NCBI RefSeq assembly: GCF_042453785.1
Contig: NC_091670.1
Location: 35,537,501-35,601,500 of the forward strand
Direction of reading: 5' to 3'
DNA length: 64,000 bases
From: Malus domestica
Lineage: Eukaryota > Streptophyta > Magnoliopsida > Rosales > Rosaceae
Shown here: one piece after another, positions 52,736 through 63,420 of the stretch
Layout: each line of letters begins with the position of its first letter
Numbering within the stretch: position 1 is the first letter of the stretch
Notes under the pieces: generated by a model
Seen by the model: only the letters and a program-made list of their open reading frames with translations
What the model was told of the DNA's origin: nothing
The model's database searches: none
Position numbers and translations under genes: made by a program

Positions 52736-53220
52736 ACAAAATTTGTAATGACATTAACTGATTCCCGGATTAAAAAATTGTTGCTTTTCATAGAATTCAC
52801 AGAAAGAGCTGACATCAGAAATTTTCGACGATTATGAAAAACCCATTTCCCTCCATTTTCGTACGTTTTCCTAGCAGCCAAACAGATAATAAAAAACCAC
52901 TCACAAGGATACAACAAAACAAGAAAACCCAAGGTCAAAGCGCTGGCAAACAAGCCACACCAAGATTATAAAATTGGAGAATAAGCCAAACCAGATTAGA
53001 AAATTGGAAAATAGTTTGAAAAATATGAGTACCCTTTCGAGAATCGATGACTTAAAGGTCGGTTCTTTTCGCGCCGCTTGGAGCCGGTCCTCTCGACGAT
53101 GACGGTCAAGGAGTCGGGGCGGTGGAACTGAAGCTCAGACACGAACTGGGTTCCCGCTCGATGGGTTCGATAGAAGCGGTAGGCTGGCAGCTGGCTGGGA
53201 TGAGATGTGATTGCCAACTG

Positions 53221-53378
53221 AGAAAAAGTTTTCTCGTCAAAGGCCGTTTTTATTGGGTTAACTTTTTAAATATTGTTTAACGTATCTGTTAATTTACAAC
53301 ACGCAGTGAAATTATAGGGAAAGGGAAGATGGAAAGATTGAAAGTTTGTTTCCTTAGCTATTGAGCTCTGCTAAGATT
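53221..53378. promoter_or_regulatory. Short divergent promoter region between NMNAT (-) and PRUNE-like (+)
   Basis: The likely first exon of NMNAT (GC-rich block ending near 53220) and the leader of the plus-strand PRUNE-like gene (starting before 53379) are separated by roughly 150 bp of AT-rich DNA. This implies a bidirectional promoter or two overlapping core promoters. Confidence 0.5.
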
Positions 53379-53803
53379 ATGGCGGATTTCACAAGGCTTC
53401 CCATGGCGTCTTGTGCTCTTGTTTTAGTCACGGTTTTTGACGTCCTCTCACGCATTCTAAACTGCCACAGCATTCTCCCGGCGCTTTCTTATATTGCTAT
53501 TCAGAATCATGAGGTCCAGGAGTTCCAGTCCCGAAGCAGTTGGGCAACTCAATCAGGTCAGTCTGAAGCTCATTTGATTCTTAACCTTTTCGTTTTGCTA
53601 TTTTTTGTGTTACGACCGATATTACTCCTCTAAGCTAGACTAAGAGAAGCAGGGTTTGAATTCGGGACGCAGCGAGTAAAAGAGGAAGCCTCTTTTCGTT
53701 GAAATTGTACTGAAATTGTGCCTATTGATGTTGTTTTGTAGGTGAAGGAGCCATACAACCGTTCCAGAAAGGACCCGTTTTTCGATGGCCTGTTGAGGCT
53801 TGA
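53379..53803 (+). promoter_or_regulatory. Overlapping upstream ORF in the PRUNE-like mRNA
   Basis: An ATG at 53379-53381 (MADFTRLPMASCALVLVTVF) starts a frame that, after removal of intron 53557-53741, continues out of frame with the main coding sequence and stops at TGA 53801-53803, 79 codons long. It starts 130 nt before the main ATG and overlaps it, so ribosomes initiating here would miss the main start. It may limit translation, or indicate an alternative first exon. Confidence 0.5.
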
Positions 53804-56800
53804 TGATCAGAATCCTAGCCCTCCTACTGTTGATTTTCCGGCAATCCCCGGAAGGCGGAACATTTCTCGTACCATGTCGGATATTGGTAACACTCTCACA
53901 AGAAAAGGGCAGCTTCCATTCTCTGATGATAGTGTTCTTGAGCCCTTTGAAAGGGCGAAACTTGGTAAAACTGCTTCATTAGCATTCGCTAATGTTCAGC
54001 CAGTTTCTAGCTTTGATTTGGGGAAATTAAATGAGCCCGCCATTGAAGCAAATGATCATAAGCATGGTAGAGTAAATGGTCTAGCAAGTGTCACAAGTGG
54101 GAAATCATTCAGGGTGAATAGAAGGAAAGAAAACCTGTCCACAGTTTCACTTCCTCAGTCTGCTGCATCGTTTTATAATGGGGACTCGCCGCAATTTGAA
54201 ATTGTTGCATCGTGTCCAAGCATTTACAAGCTTAATTTGTTTCTTAAAGCCACAAAGGATGAAGTTAAGGCCGGTGTCCCGGGAAAATTCTTACATGTTG
54301 TAATGGCTCAAGATGTTGCTGGTAATGCCTGCCTTTAATTCTCCTTTCCAACATTTCTTTACTTGTACTTTTGTGATTTCTGTATCGTATTTTTTTTTTA
54401 AATTTACATCTATATGTAAGTAACCTCATTGTGCTACAGTATGAGTTTCAAAACAAACTTAATATGCCTGTATACCCTGAAAAGATAAAAAACATTTGAG
54501 TTGTTATCCTGTCTAATACTATATAGATGTTTTGCTGAACTCAATATGTCCATAAACTTTATCAATACGAATTAAAAAAGTAAACTTAATATGTCCATAA
54601 ATTTTATCAATACGAATTGAAAAATAAATATAAGAAACACCTGTATTTTGATGCTCATAATGTGTTTCAGAATGGTCGTTGAGATTTCTCTATCTTTCAG
54701 CCAAATTTGTGAATTTATGTCAGTATACATTTTTGCCTCTCTTTGACAATTTGCAGATGTTGGATCTGTTGCTTCAACCGTCAGTTATGCCTTCTACCTG
54801 AATGAAACACAAAAATCTGACCAGTTCTGCACAGTGCCTGTCATCAACATGAAGAGGTCGGACATAAATTCTAAAGCTGAACTCAAATGGTTACTTGATT
54901 CTTGTCAAATTGATCAGTCATCCTTAATATTCGTGGATGAGGTACGTTCCATTGACTGCTGGAATTTATAATGTTTTATGTTGTTCTTCTATTAGCTTTC
55001 ACTTTAGTTAGGTCAGTGCTGATGACCAAAGATAGGTACGTTCCATTGACTACTGGAATTTTTAATGTTTTATGGTGTTCTTCTATTAGCTTCCACTTAG
55101 ATAGGTCAGTGCTGATGACCAAAGATAGTCCAACTCCTTTTATTTTATCATTCAGTAAAAGTTTTAATCCCTGTCGTGATTTTCTTGGTGAAACTAAATA
55201 CAAGATTTACATTATCCATTCAAGCGCTCTAGAACACAGCCTTAATCCTCAGTTTACTGTCCCCCATGTTGGCTCCCTTACTACCCCCAATCATTCACCG
55301 CTCCCTGCCTCTCCCCTATGTGGAACAACCATATCGTTGAATCATATGTGAATCATTCGGTTTTACAGTTGACTAATCCGGATTCTTTTCTCTCTCATTT
55401 TAAACGCCTTTACCTGTGAGTCTGTGACTAGCTGGGGCCTGACTCATAACTTTTCAATTACGACATGTCTGTTCAACTTATGAGTTTATCTTTCATGTGA
55501 AATTTGGAGCAGATTGATCTGTCATATTATGATCTATTTGGGAGTCTTAAAGTAGTTCTATTAAATGGCCACAAGCTCCCAGCCAAGCAAGAGGTAAGTC
55601 AGATTTGAAAATTTCGATGCACTTGAATTTTTAACCATGGTAAATGATTCATACTCTTGTCTTCCTATAACAGGCATTGAAAGAGGCTGTAGTGGAAAAT
55701 TTCAATTGCAAACAGGTGCTTTGATGAACTCAATGTGGATATGTTTAAGCTTACCCTGCTACTTGTTGAGACGTTCAATATGGTTAAGGTTTTGTTTTGT
55801 TTAACAGGGAGAATCTGTATATCCCTGGGTTAAGAGTGTTACTGTGGCAGAGGTATGATTGAAACTTATTCATTATAACCTTGGCAGCTTCATTATTTTG
55901 TCCCAATTGTTCATAACATGAATGAATGTGCTGATTATTGTGTTATAAACAGGATAGCTCATGCTGTACAGTTGTTGCTGAGAAGTTTTCTCTGATTTCA
56001 CCTGAGATTTTGGCTGGACAAGGATTCAGTAGACTTTTGGTAGCTTCCTTTTTCCTGTTCCATGCTCTAAAATGTGAACAACTTATTTCGAAATTTAAAA
56101 GACATATCTCTTGCTCTCATGGGCCTATATGTATAGGCCATGTACTTGTGCAGCAACGATATAAACCATTCCCATGATTTTAAGAAATTTTTCTTGGCCT
56201 TTTGATTTTCTTTTACTCCTTATCCTTTTTATTTCTTTCATCTTTCCTTTCAGCAGATGTGTATCATGATGGTACGTACCTATTCCCCGTTTCTTTCCTT
56301 AGGTTCGACTCGTAGCATAAGATAGGTAGTCAGATCCTTACCACTTATAGTAGCTAGCCCTTTGAGTTCCTGGGTGGGAGGATCAGTAGTTGGAAGCATG
56401 GTTTGCCATGAATTGCTCTTAAGTTTGGACTTTTACTTTTCCCTCCATTGCCTTATTACATTACTTTTCCTCTGGAATTCCTTTTTCTTGCAGTTAGCTG
56501 CCATCCTTTTAGACTCCACAAACTTGTGTAGTTCTCATTGTTCAACCAAGGATAAGTACATGTCTGCACTGTTAATCCATGGTGCTGGTCGCTTTGGATG
56601 CAATGGCCTTTACCAGTTATGTATGTAACGTCCACTACGTGCCTGTCCATCTTTTTAATTTACTTTATTTCCTCAAAACTTCTTCCTCTAAATATAATTG
56701 TTTTATTTCAGTGAGATACAAAATGTACGATGTATCTAATCTCAAGATTAGTGATATATTGCGCAAGGATTTCAAAAAGTGGACAAGAGTAGGTCTGGAC

Positions 56801-58373
56801 TTGAACTAACCTCAGTCCTTTTAAGCTTGTCATGGGATTTGTTTTTGCCCTTCAACATAATGGAATATCCTTCCACTAACTTAATAGTTGTTGAAACAGG
56901 TAAACTGGAGGGTCTTGGTGCTAGAACATCACAAATCGGGATGAGTTCCACCGGAATGCCAATTGCACAGCTTCTTGAACATGAGAACACCTCAGTGCGT
57001 GAAATTAAAAATTTCCAACGTAAGTATATAATTTTCTTTCATTAAATTCTCGTTAGGAAGTTGATCCATAAACATCTATCATATCGCTAGAAACAGAAGT
57101 CTTGAAGCCTTTACTAGTCAGTTTGTTTACTGATTTGAGATAGTATAGGTCGACCTTTAATCCAAGCTCACTTCAGTTATTTATGTTCTTTTTATGCCGC
57201 TAATAATGTTAGTAACATACTATAATGCTGAAGATATTATATATAGTTTTTTATTGCCACTCACTTACACGTCTTTTAATCTTGTTTTCCCTGTTCCAAA
57301 CTAAATTGATGAATTTCATTGTTTTTTATCGTGAATTTCAGAGATGGAGAAACTTCAGCTTCTCGTGGTTGTTTCTGGGTATTATGATTCGAAAAAGAAC
57401 TTCAAGGTTAGAGACATGCTTATATAAGTCATCTTCGACATTTTCTCTTATTGTTAATGCGTGTTCTACCCGTTAATGATCTGGTAGGCCCTGGGGATTA
57501 ATTTAAAATGAACCTATTTCAAAGAGGGTTTGAATCTTTCCTTTGTGAGTCATGATTAATAAAGCCAAAGCTTCGAGTGGGTTAAAGTTTGAGAGACAAT
57601 TGTAACTTCCATGTTCGAACAACTCAAACTTCTGTGTTTAATGTGATTGAAATATTTTGTATCCTAGTTTTGGACTGCCAAGTGCTCATCTAAGGGCATT
57701 TTGGCATTTCTTTGGTCATGGGACGGGGAGTACTGTAAACAAATTGAGCCAAAGTATGCGCTCAATTAAAAAGTAATCCACCGACTCTCAAGTATCCATA
57801 CATATTTTGCTGCACTTACAGTCTCTGGTTTTTTTTCAGAACAAACTGAATATGTAATCTAGAAAAAGGGTTGTGTAGCGCTAGCGTTTTACTATCTTAT
57901 GGTAGAGGCTTTGACATTGCCCATACATTTGGTGTAATACAGAGAGAGATCCTAGTGTCAGCAGAGTCAGTGGAGCTCTTGAAGAATCTGCTGTTTTTCT
58001 TCAATTCAGATGCTTCCCAACTGCCTCTCAAAGCAATCCATCAGCCAGGTAAAGAATCACTTCAAGCTAATACAAGCCATTCACTTCAGTTTGAGTGGTC
58101 GAAAAAATTGGGAATTACTCCTACCTGAAATATTTGGTTCCTTTATTGTTCTTGCTAATAAGCTGCGTATCTATTTCTTTTAATTGCTACACATCATGCG
58201 GGGATTCAAAAGATGGTTAAATTGCATTATCGTTTGATGACGGTATTAAACTTCCCCATGGTGCTCTTGCAGTTCTCGGAGAGGTGATGCAAGTATTTGA
58301 GATTGACAAGGTCACATCAAGAAAGACCATTGAGCGCCTTTTAGAAGAATTTGGTGGGACTTTGAAAGGCTAA
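53509..58373 (+). CDS. PRUNE-like DHH/DHHA2 family protein (555 aa, 13 exons)
   Basis: Exons: 53509-53556, 53742-54321, 54757-54941, 55513-55593, 55674-55715, 55808-55852, 55953-56039, 56494-56620, 56712-56792, 56900-57019, 57342-57406, 57943-58048, 58273-58373; 1,668 nt, all GT..AG and in phase. The start is MRSRSSSPEAVGQLNQ; this ATG, not the upstream one, is the only start in frame with exon 2. The N-terminal 160 residues are Ser-rich and look disordered. The DHH part includes SLIFVDEIDLSYYDLFG then VVLLNGHKLPAKQEALKEA, where animal PRUNE has the DHH triad; here it reads NGH. Then CTVVAEKFSLISPEILAG, LAAILLDSTNLCSS and the DHHA2 part with LLVVVSGYYDSKKNF and a C-terminus SRKTIERLLEEFGG. 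The family comprises cyclic-nucleotide phosphodiesterase/exopolyphosphatase relatives; catalysis is doubtful given the changed triad. Confidence 0.82.
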
Positions 58374-58618
58374 TGGTCAAACGAATACTGGATATTCAAA
58401 TTTTACTGTAAACTCTCTTGTTTCCAGAGCTGTTCACAGCATTTCCATGCTTCTACTCCGGAACTCTGTACCATAACAAACCGCTGGCTACTGTCAAGGC
58501 TGGATAAACGACAATGTAATACACAAATAATTGCAGAATATAAATGTGTATATTAGTGTATTTTCTGATTTATTACAACAGAAACTGTTTTTTCAATTGC
58601 TTGTGTTCAGTTTCTTCT

Positions 58619-61569
58619 CTACAAAGTGCTTTCGGTAGCGTGCTTCGGCTTCAGCTCCAACTTAAACTCTGATCCTATAAGAATCGATATGTCGGAAATC
58701 ACTACTGTGACAAACTGCTTACTGCTGTCAAAGCTGGCTCTGATATCCGAGTTTGCGTTCAAATTTGCTCCCTTAGTAACGTTGAATGCATACCCTTCCA
58801 ATCCATGACCAACCTTTTCCAACCCAATGAAGGTAACTTTATCAATGATCCATTTTTCACTTAAAGCGAATCCTCCATTTACAACCTCTGAGCTTACAAA
58901 TACAGTTCCATTTTCAGTTCCACTATAAAATCTCACTAAACTCCACTTGCCTCCCTCTCCTCCCATTTCAATTTCCTCTCCGTCGTCCAAGAAAACTTCT
59001 CCTGTACTTTGTCTGTTACTGCTAACGACCACCAAAAGCTCGAAAGCATTCTTTCGGGCTGCTTGTGTTGTCAAGGCCTCTCCTTGCAATGCCAAAATAT
59101 TTCCTTCACAAACATGCACATTGATATGATCAGGCGGCGCATCCAACCTAACGTGCTGTCCTGAACTTACACTCACAGATTTTGAGTAGTTGAAGAGATC
59201 AAACCAGTTTCCAGCAGGAAAATATGCATCAACTGAATTGACTCCCGGTTTCAGCACAGGTGAGACCATTACGCCTCGACCAATTAGAAACTGCGTATTG
59301 ATCTCGTAAGTTGTGATATCTTGAGGAAATGAGAAGAAAAGGGGTCTTGCAATTGGGGTTCCCTTTTTGTGTGCCTCATACATTGATGTGTAAAATAAGG
59401 GGAGCAACCGGTAGCGCAGTCCAAGCACCTTCCTGGACGTTGCTGCCACTGAGTCCCATAGATAGAGCTCTTGACGGATTGTAAACTTTTCGGAGTGATC
59501 TCTTGAAAAGGGGTAAAAGGCCCCAAGCTACATGTAGACATAGCTAATTTAGTCACATTAGATGTCAATAAAGTCGAATACAAATCAAGATATATAACGT
59601 AGTCTAATATGTATGGGAATTTTCTAGGTTCATTAGTTACCTGAATCCATCGCCGGCAGAGTTCTTCGGTGGTATTTCCAGAGAATCCACATATATCAGC
59701 TCCAACCATTGGAACTCCGAAAAGTCCAAAATTTAAAATGCCTGGAATTGTATATGCCAGATCACTCCATTGTGCAGAATTGTCTCCAGTCCAGTGTGCT
59801 GTGTACTTACCGGAGCTTACAAAAGTCGATCTAGAAAGTATAAACGGTCTTTTACCAGTTACATTGATTAAGGCGTTGCTTGTTGCCTTGGCTTCCAAGA
59901 GTCCGTACAAGTTATGTGCATTATATTCTGTAATGTTACCAAAGTGCAGCGCTGATGCCGGAACAGTCTTCTCATTGATCGGACGCAGGACTCCAGAATT
60001 GTTAACCTTGTAAGGAGGGTCATCAAATGTAGAAGATGGAGTGGGAGGAGAGGTTATGAAATTGGACAGCTCATTCATATCGAGCCAAAGACCGTCAAAA
60101 GGTAGAGCATCTTGAAATATTTGTATCTCATTAGCCCAATATTTTTCACTTTCTGGATGTGCAAAGTCTGGGTAGTACACATCGCCGGGCCATACATTTC
60201 CCAGGTAAGGAATTCCGTCGCGTTTGATGAAAATATCTGCTTCCTTCCCTCTGATGTAGGTTTCATAGTTGTCTTTATTACTGATACCTGTCAAAGAAAG
60301 GATATGATCATTTCCTGCTATTCTGTTTCGATAATTTGAATATGCACTTAGTAGTGCTTAGGGTTTAGGCCGCGTACCAGGATCCAAGATGAGGACATAT
60401 TTCTGACCATTTTGGTGAAGAGTGCTTACAAATTTCTTCATCTTATCCAATGGAAAGTTGACGGGATCGAGAGTGAAGTCCTTGTAAGCATCCATGTAAT
60501 CAATGTCCGTCCACATAACTTCCAGAGGGATACCGGCTTTTGCATAACCAGCAACCACGCCCTCAAGATCGGAAACATTCTTATAACCATATCGACACTG
60601 GTGGAATCCTTCGGCAGGGAATGAAAACAACTTAGTACGAAGGGTAAGTACATATGAAACTAAAAAGCATACTATTTTAGTAGGACGGACAATCAAAATG
60701 AAACCACATCGTCAGTTGACATGGTATAGATAAAAGTATTTTTAGTCGTAATAATTGACGTAACAAGTGGACTCACTGTTACGTACATGTCGCACAACCA
60801 ATATGAGACACGAAAATGTTACTGCTCTAGCAGACTAGCACTACTTTGGTAGGATACATAGCTAACAAAGTTAAATATACAATTTAAAGCAGCAAACTTA
60901 CCAAAAGACCAGTAGGGCATAGGGGCAGGGCGGCCGATTAGTTCTGTATACTGCTCCACTACCAACTCAGGTGTCGGCCCGGCAAAGAAGTACAAGTCCA
61001 CAATTCCACCGATGACCTTATAAGTAATCCTATCACCGCTGTATGTTATGTCCATGCCATTGCTATTCAGCAGCAGCACTCCATGAGATGTTCCTGCACC
61101 GGTCTTGCCGCCATCTTGAGACGCCGACCTGACGTCCAGGTAGAAGGGGTGGGACCCGTAAAGGTTGAGGTCGGGATTGACGCTACCAATGTCGGCATTC
61201 CAGAGAGTCAATGTCTGATTGGGAATGATCTTGAAGGAGGACTTGGTGTGCTCGCCGAGGCCGAAAATGGAGGATCTGTTATGGGGGAGAGAAGAGGAGA
61301 GTTGGATGTATTGGTCCTTGAAGACCAAGAAGGTGTTGGGGTCTGACGAGTGGGGGGAGGTGTCGAAGATGACGTCGTTGGAGGAGCAGCGGGTGACGGT
61401 GAAGCCGAATGGGGTGGTGTTGCGGAGAGTGAAGACAAGGTCGTGGGAGATGCAGTGCTGGTGGGGGGTAGGGGGTTTGGTTTGGCGGGGGATCATGTCT
61501 TGTGGGATTTCCCATCTTTGCTTCTTTGAGTCCGTTATTCGAATTCTTAGACGATCTTTGGTTTCATAG
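58619..61569 (-). CDS. GH31 alpha-glucosidase-like protein, 5' exon missing (about 817 aa present)
   Basis: Family GH31 exo-acting glucosidase/xylosidase, normally secreted to wall or vacuole. Minus-strand exons: about 61569-60902 (after an acceptor 'gcatgcag'), 60608-60378, 60287-59641, 59527-58619, with GT..AG introns and continuous phase. Visible landmarks: [20 protein letters not shown] at the start, [50 protein letters not shown], the catalytic block [13 protein letters not shown] (Asp nucleophile), [10 protein letters not shown] (acid/base Asp), [10 protein letters not shown], and the distal beta-sandwich to the TGA at 58619-58621. Plant members are about 900 residues with a signal peptide and a GYGY-type start; neither is visible upstream, where two foldback elements lie. 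Either exon 1 is farther away across a long intron or the gene is 5'-truncated. It is tail-to-tail with the PRUNE-like gene, 245 bp apart. Confidence 0.87.
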
Positions 61570-61656
61570 CTGCATGCATGATTAAGATTATGTCGTGAAA
61601 ATGTTTTCTCGCTATAAAAATCTGAATTATTTAACTTTCATAGCAGTTTGCAAAAA

Positions 61657-61850
61657 TGGGAGCTCGTTTGGATGTGATTTTAAAATAGTTGGAACCGTTT
61701 TTAGAAAAAAATGTTTTTGGGTTTCTAAAGCATTTTATGTGCTTCTTCCAGTAAGTAAAGTGTTTATTTTTTCAGAATTTACTTACATTTTTACTAAGGA
61801 TTTGTTCTAAAAACATTTTCATCAAAAAGACTTTAAGTTATTTTAAAAGC
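61657..61850. mobile_element. Foldback MITE, diverged copy of the 51838 family
   Basis: The left arm 'gctcgtttggatgtgatttt', 'aaaaatgtttttgggttt' and the right arm 'aaaaacattttcatca', 'ttttaaaagctcatt' are inverted. The phrases match the element at 51838-52005. Confidence 0.65.
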
Positions 61851-61948
61851 TCATTCGTACAAATCAATGTGCTATTCTCTATTCACCCGAATTTAAACCA
61901 CTCTTATTTTGTTTAAACTAAAGCATCATGCTTGTATGCATAAAAAAA

Positions 61949-62835
61949 GGGGTAAATTACATAGTAACCTCTCAGGTTTGAGGTTTATTACAACCTCATA
62001 CAACATCTTTAAAACATTTCACTTTCATACCTCATATACTATTTTATTTCAAAATAATACATCCGTTAGATTTTCCATCAATTGATTTGTTAAGCGCTGA
62101 CATGGCTACCACATTTGTGCCACGTGGCAATTTTTTTTTAAAAAAAACCTAAATCTTATAAAAAAATTTAAAAAAAAAGCTGAAACCTTATCCCCCCCCT
62201 CTTCCTCCTCTCTTCTCCCCGCAACCCCCAAACCCACAAGCCTTATCCCCCCTCTTCCTCTCTTCTCCCCCATATTCATCTTCTTCCCCCTACAACGCAG
62301 AAAAAAAAAATCCTTCAGTTCGTCTTTCCCCCTCCTCTTCCCCTCTCTTCTCCCCCATCTTCATCTTCTTCCCCCGACCCCCTACCTGCAACCCAAAAAA
62401 AAAAAAAAAAACCCAGATCCCGTCTACGCCACCTTCGCCGGGTTCGTGGGGTGGGAGGAATAGGTATGGATTTAAGGAGTGGGCGGTGTGTAGATGAGGG
62501 AAGAGGGTGGGTGTGGAGGGAGGGATGTGGGTTTCTGGGTAAGGTGGGTCATGGGGGAGGGAGGGTTTCCGGGGGGGCGCGTGCGCGGGGGGGGGGGTTG
62601 GTATCTGGTTTAAGGGGAGGGGGTGTGAGTTTTCTTTCATGTTTTGATTTTTTTTGCCACATGGCACAAATGTGGCAACCACATCAGCACTTAACGGATA
62701 AATTGATGGAAAATCTAACAAAGGTATTATTTTGAAATAAAATAGTACGTGAGGTATGAAAGTGAAATGTTTTAAAGATGTTGTATGTGGTTGTAATAGA
62801 CCTCAAACCTGAGGGGTTACTATATAATTTACCCC
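61949..62835. mobile_element. Long-TIR foldback element (887 bp) with GGGGTAAATTA ends
   Basis: The left arm 61949-62130 (GGGGTAAATTACATAGTAAC, then 'tctcaggtttgaggt', 'tttgtgccacgtggca') is the near reverse complement of the right arm 62655-62835. Flanking A runs of seven on both sides may be the target duplication. The centre (62185-62600) is C/T-rich on the left and G-rich on the right, low complexity. No transposase frame. Located upstream of the partial GH31 gene, possibly in its first intron. Confidence 0.85.
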
Positions 62836-63211
62836 AAAAAAATGTAAAAAGGGCAGGTTTTGGCCAAACTTATGAAAAGGCATTGGTAATTTCCAAAAAA
62901 AAAAAAAAGGAAAAAAAAAGGCATTGATGGGCAAGTGACTTTAAATTGGAATAGAGAAATTTTATTTAAACATATCTAACTTATTTCTATATCCAGCTTA
63001 TTCTTTGCACTCATTTGATTTTTAACTAAACTATTAATATCTCTTTAAACCTAAATTAATAGCTAATATACCCCCATAAACCCAATTCAATATGTGAATT
63101 TATTTTTACACCCATTTGATTTTTAGAAGCTAAATTTGATGTGTTTAGACCTAAGTTTGCATGGTTTTCCACAACAAAAAAGTTGATAATTCAATTATTA
63201 CTTGTAGAATA
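62836..63211. other. AT-rich intergenic DNA
   Basis: No gene seen; I specifically looked for the missing signal-peptide exon of the GH31 gene on the minus strand and did not find it. Confidence 0.4.
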
Positions 63212-63420
63212 TGCATGCATGCTAAAAATCACTGTGAAAAGCGATGTGTATAGTTATGGGGTTGTCCTTTTGGAGATCATAACTGGGAAAAGGCCAAAGA
63301 GGGCTACCACCCCAGTGGGGAAAGCTAGTACACACATACACAAAAACTGGAGAAGGCTACCTGTTGGGAGTGGTGACAGGTTGTGTTCGGGTAAATGCTT
63401 ACCTGATTTTCTAACGGAGA
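63212..63420 (+). pseudogene. Receptor-like kinase fragment (kinase subdomain IX)
   Basis: A frame reading VKSDVYSYGVVLLEIITGKR then PKRATTPVGKA matches the conserved region around subdomain IX of plant receptor-like Ser/Thr kinases. No kinase sequence precedes it (no P-loop, catalytic HRD or DFG loop nearby) and what follows (HKNWRRLPVGSGDRLCSGKC) drifts away from a kinase. It is a gene relic, perhaps carried by a transposon. Confidence 0.75.

Noticed and set aside
52996-53217. 73-codon minus frame as an N-terminal extension of NMNAT
   Set aside because: Splicing to the next exon puts it out of frame, and the ATG at 52491 gives the family-type start MDIPLPV; the block is more likely an untranslated exon.
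53379-53556. ATG at 53379 as the start of the PRUNE-like protein
   Set aside because: Its frame reaches a stop in exon 2 at 53801-53803; only the ATG at 53509 joins exon 2 in phase.
60819-61496. Internal ATG at 61496 as the GH31 start
   Set aside because: Coding similarity continues upstream ([13 protein letters not shown]) to an intron acceptor, so this Met is internal.
62290-62735. Pro/His-rich and Gly-rich frames on both strands
   Set aside because: Low-complexity centre of a foldback element.
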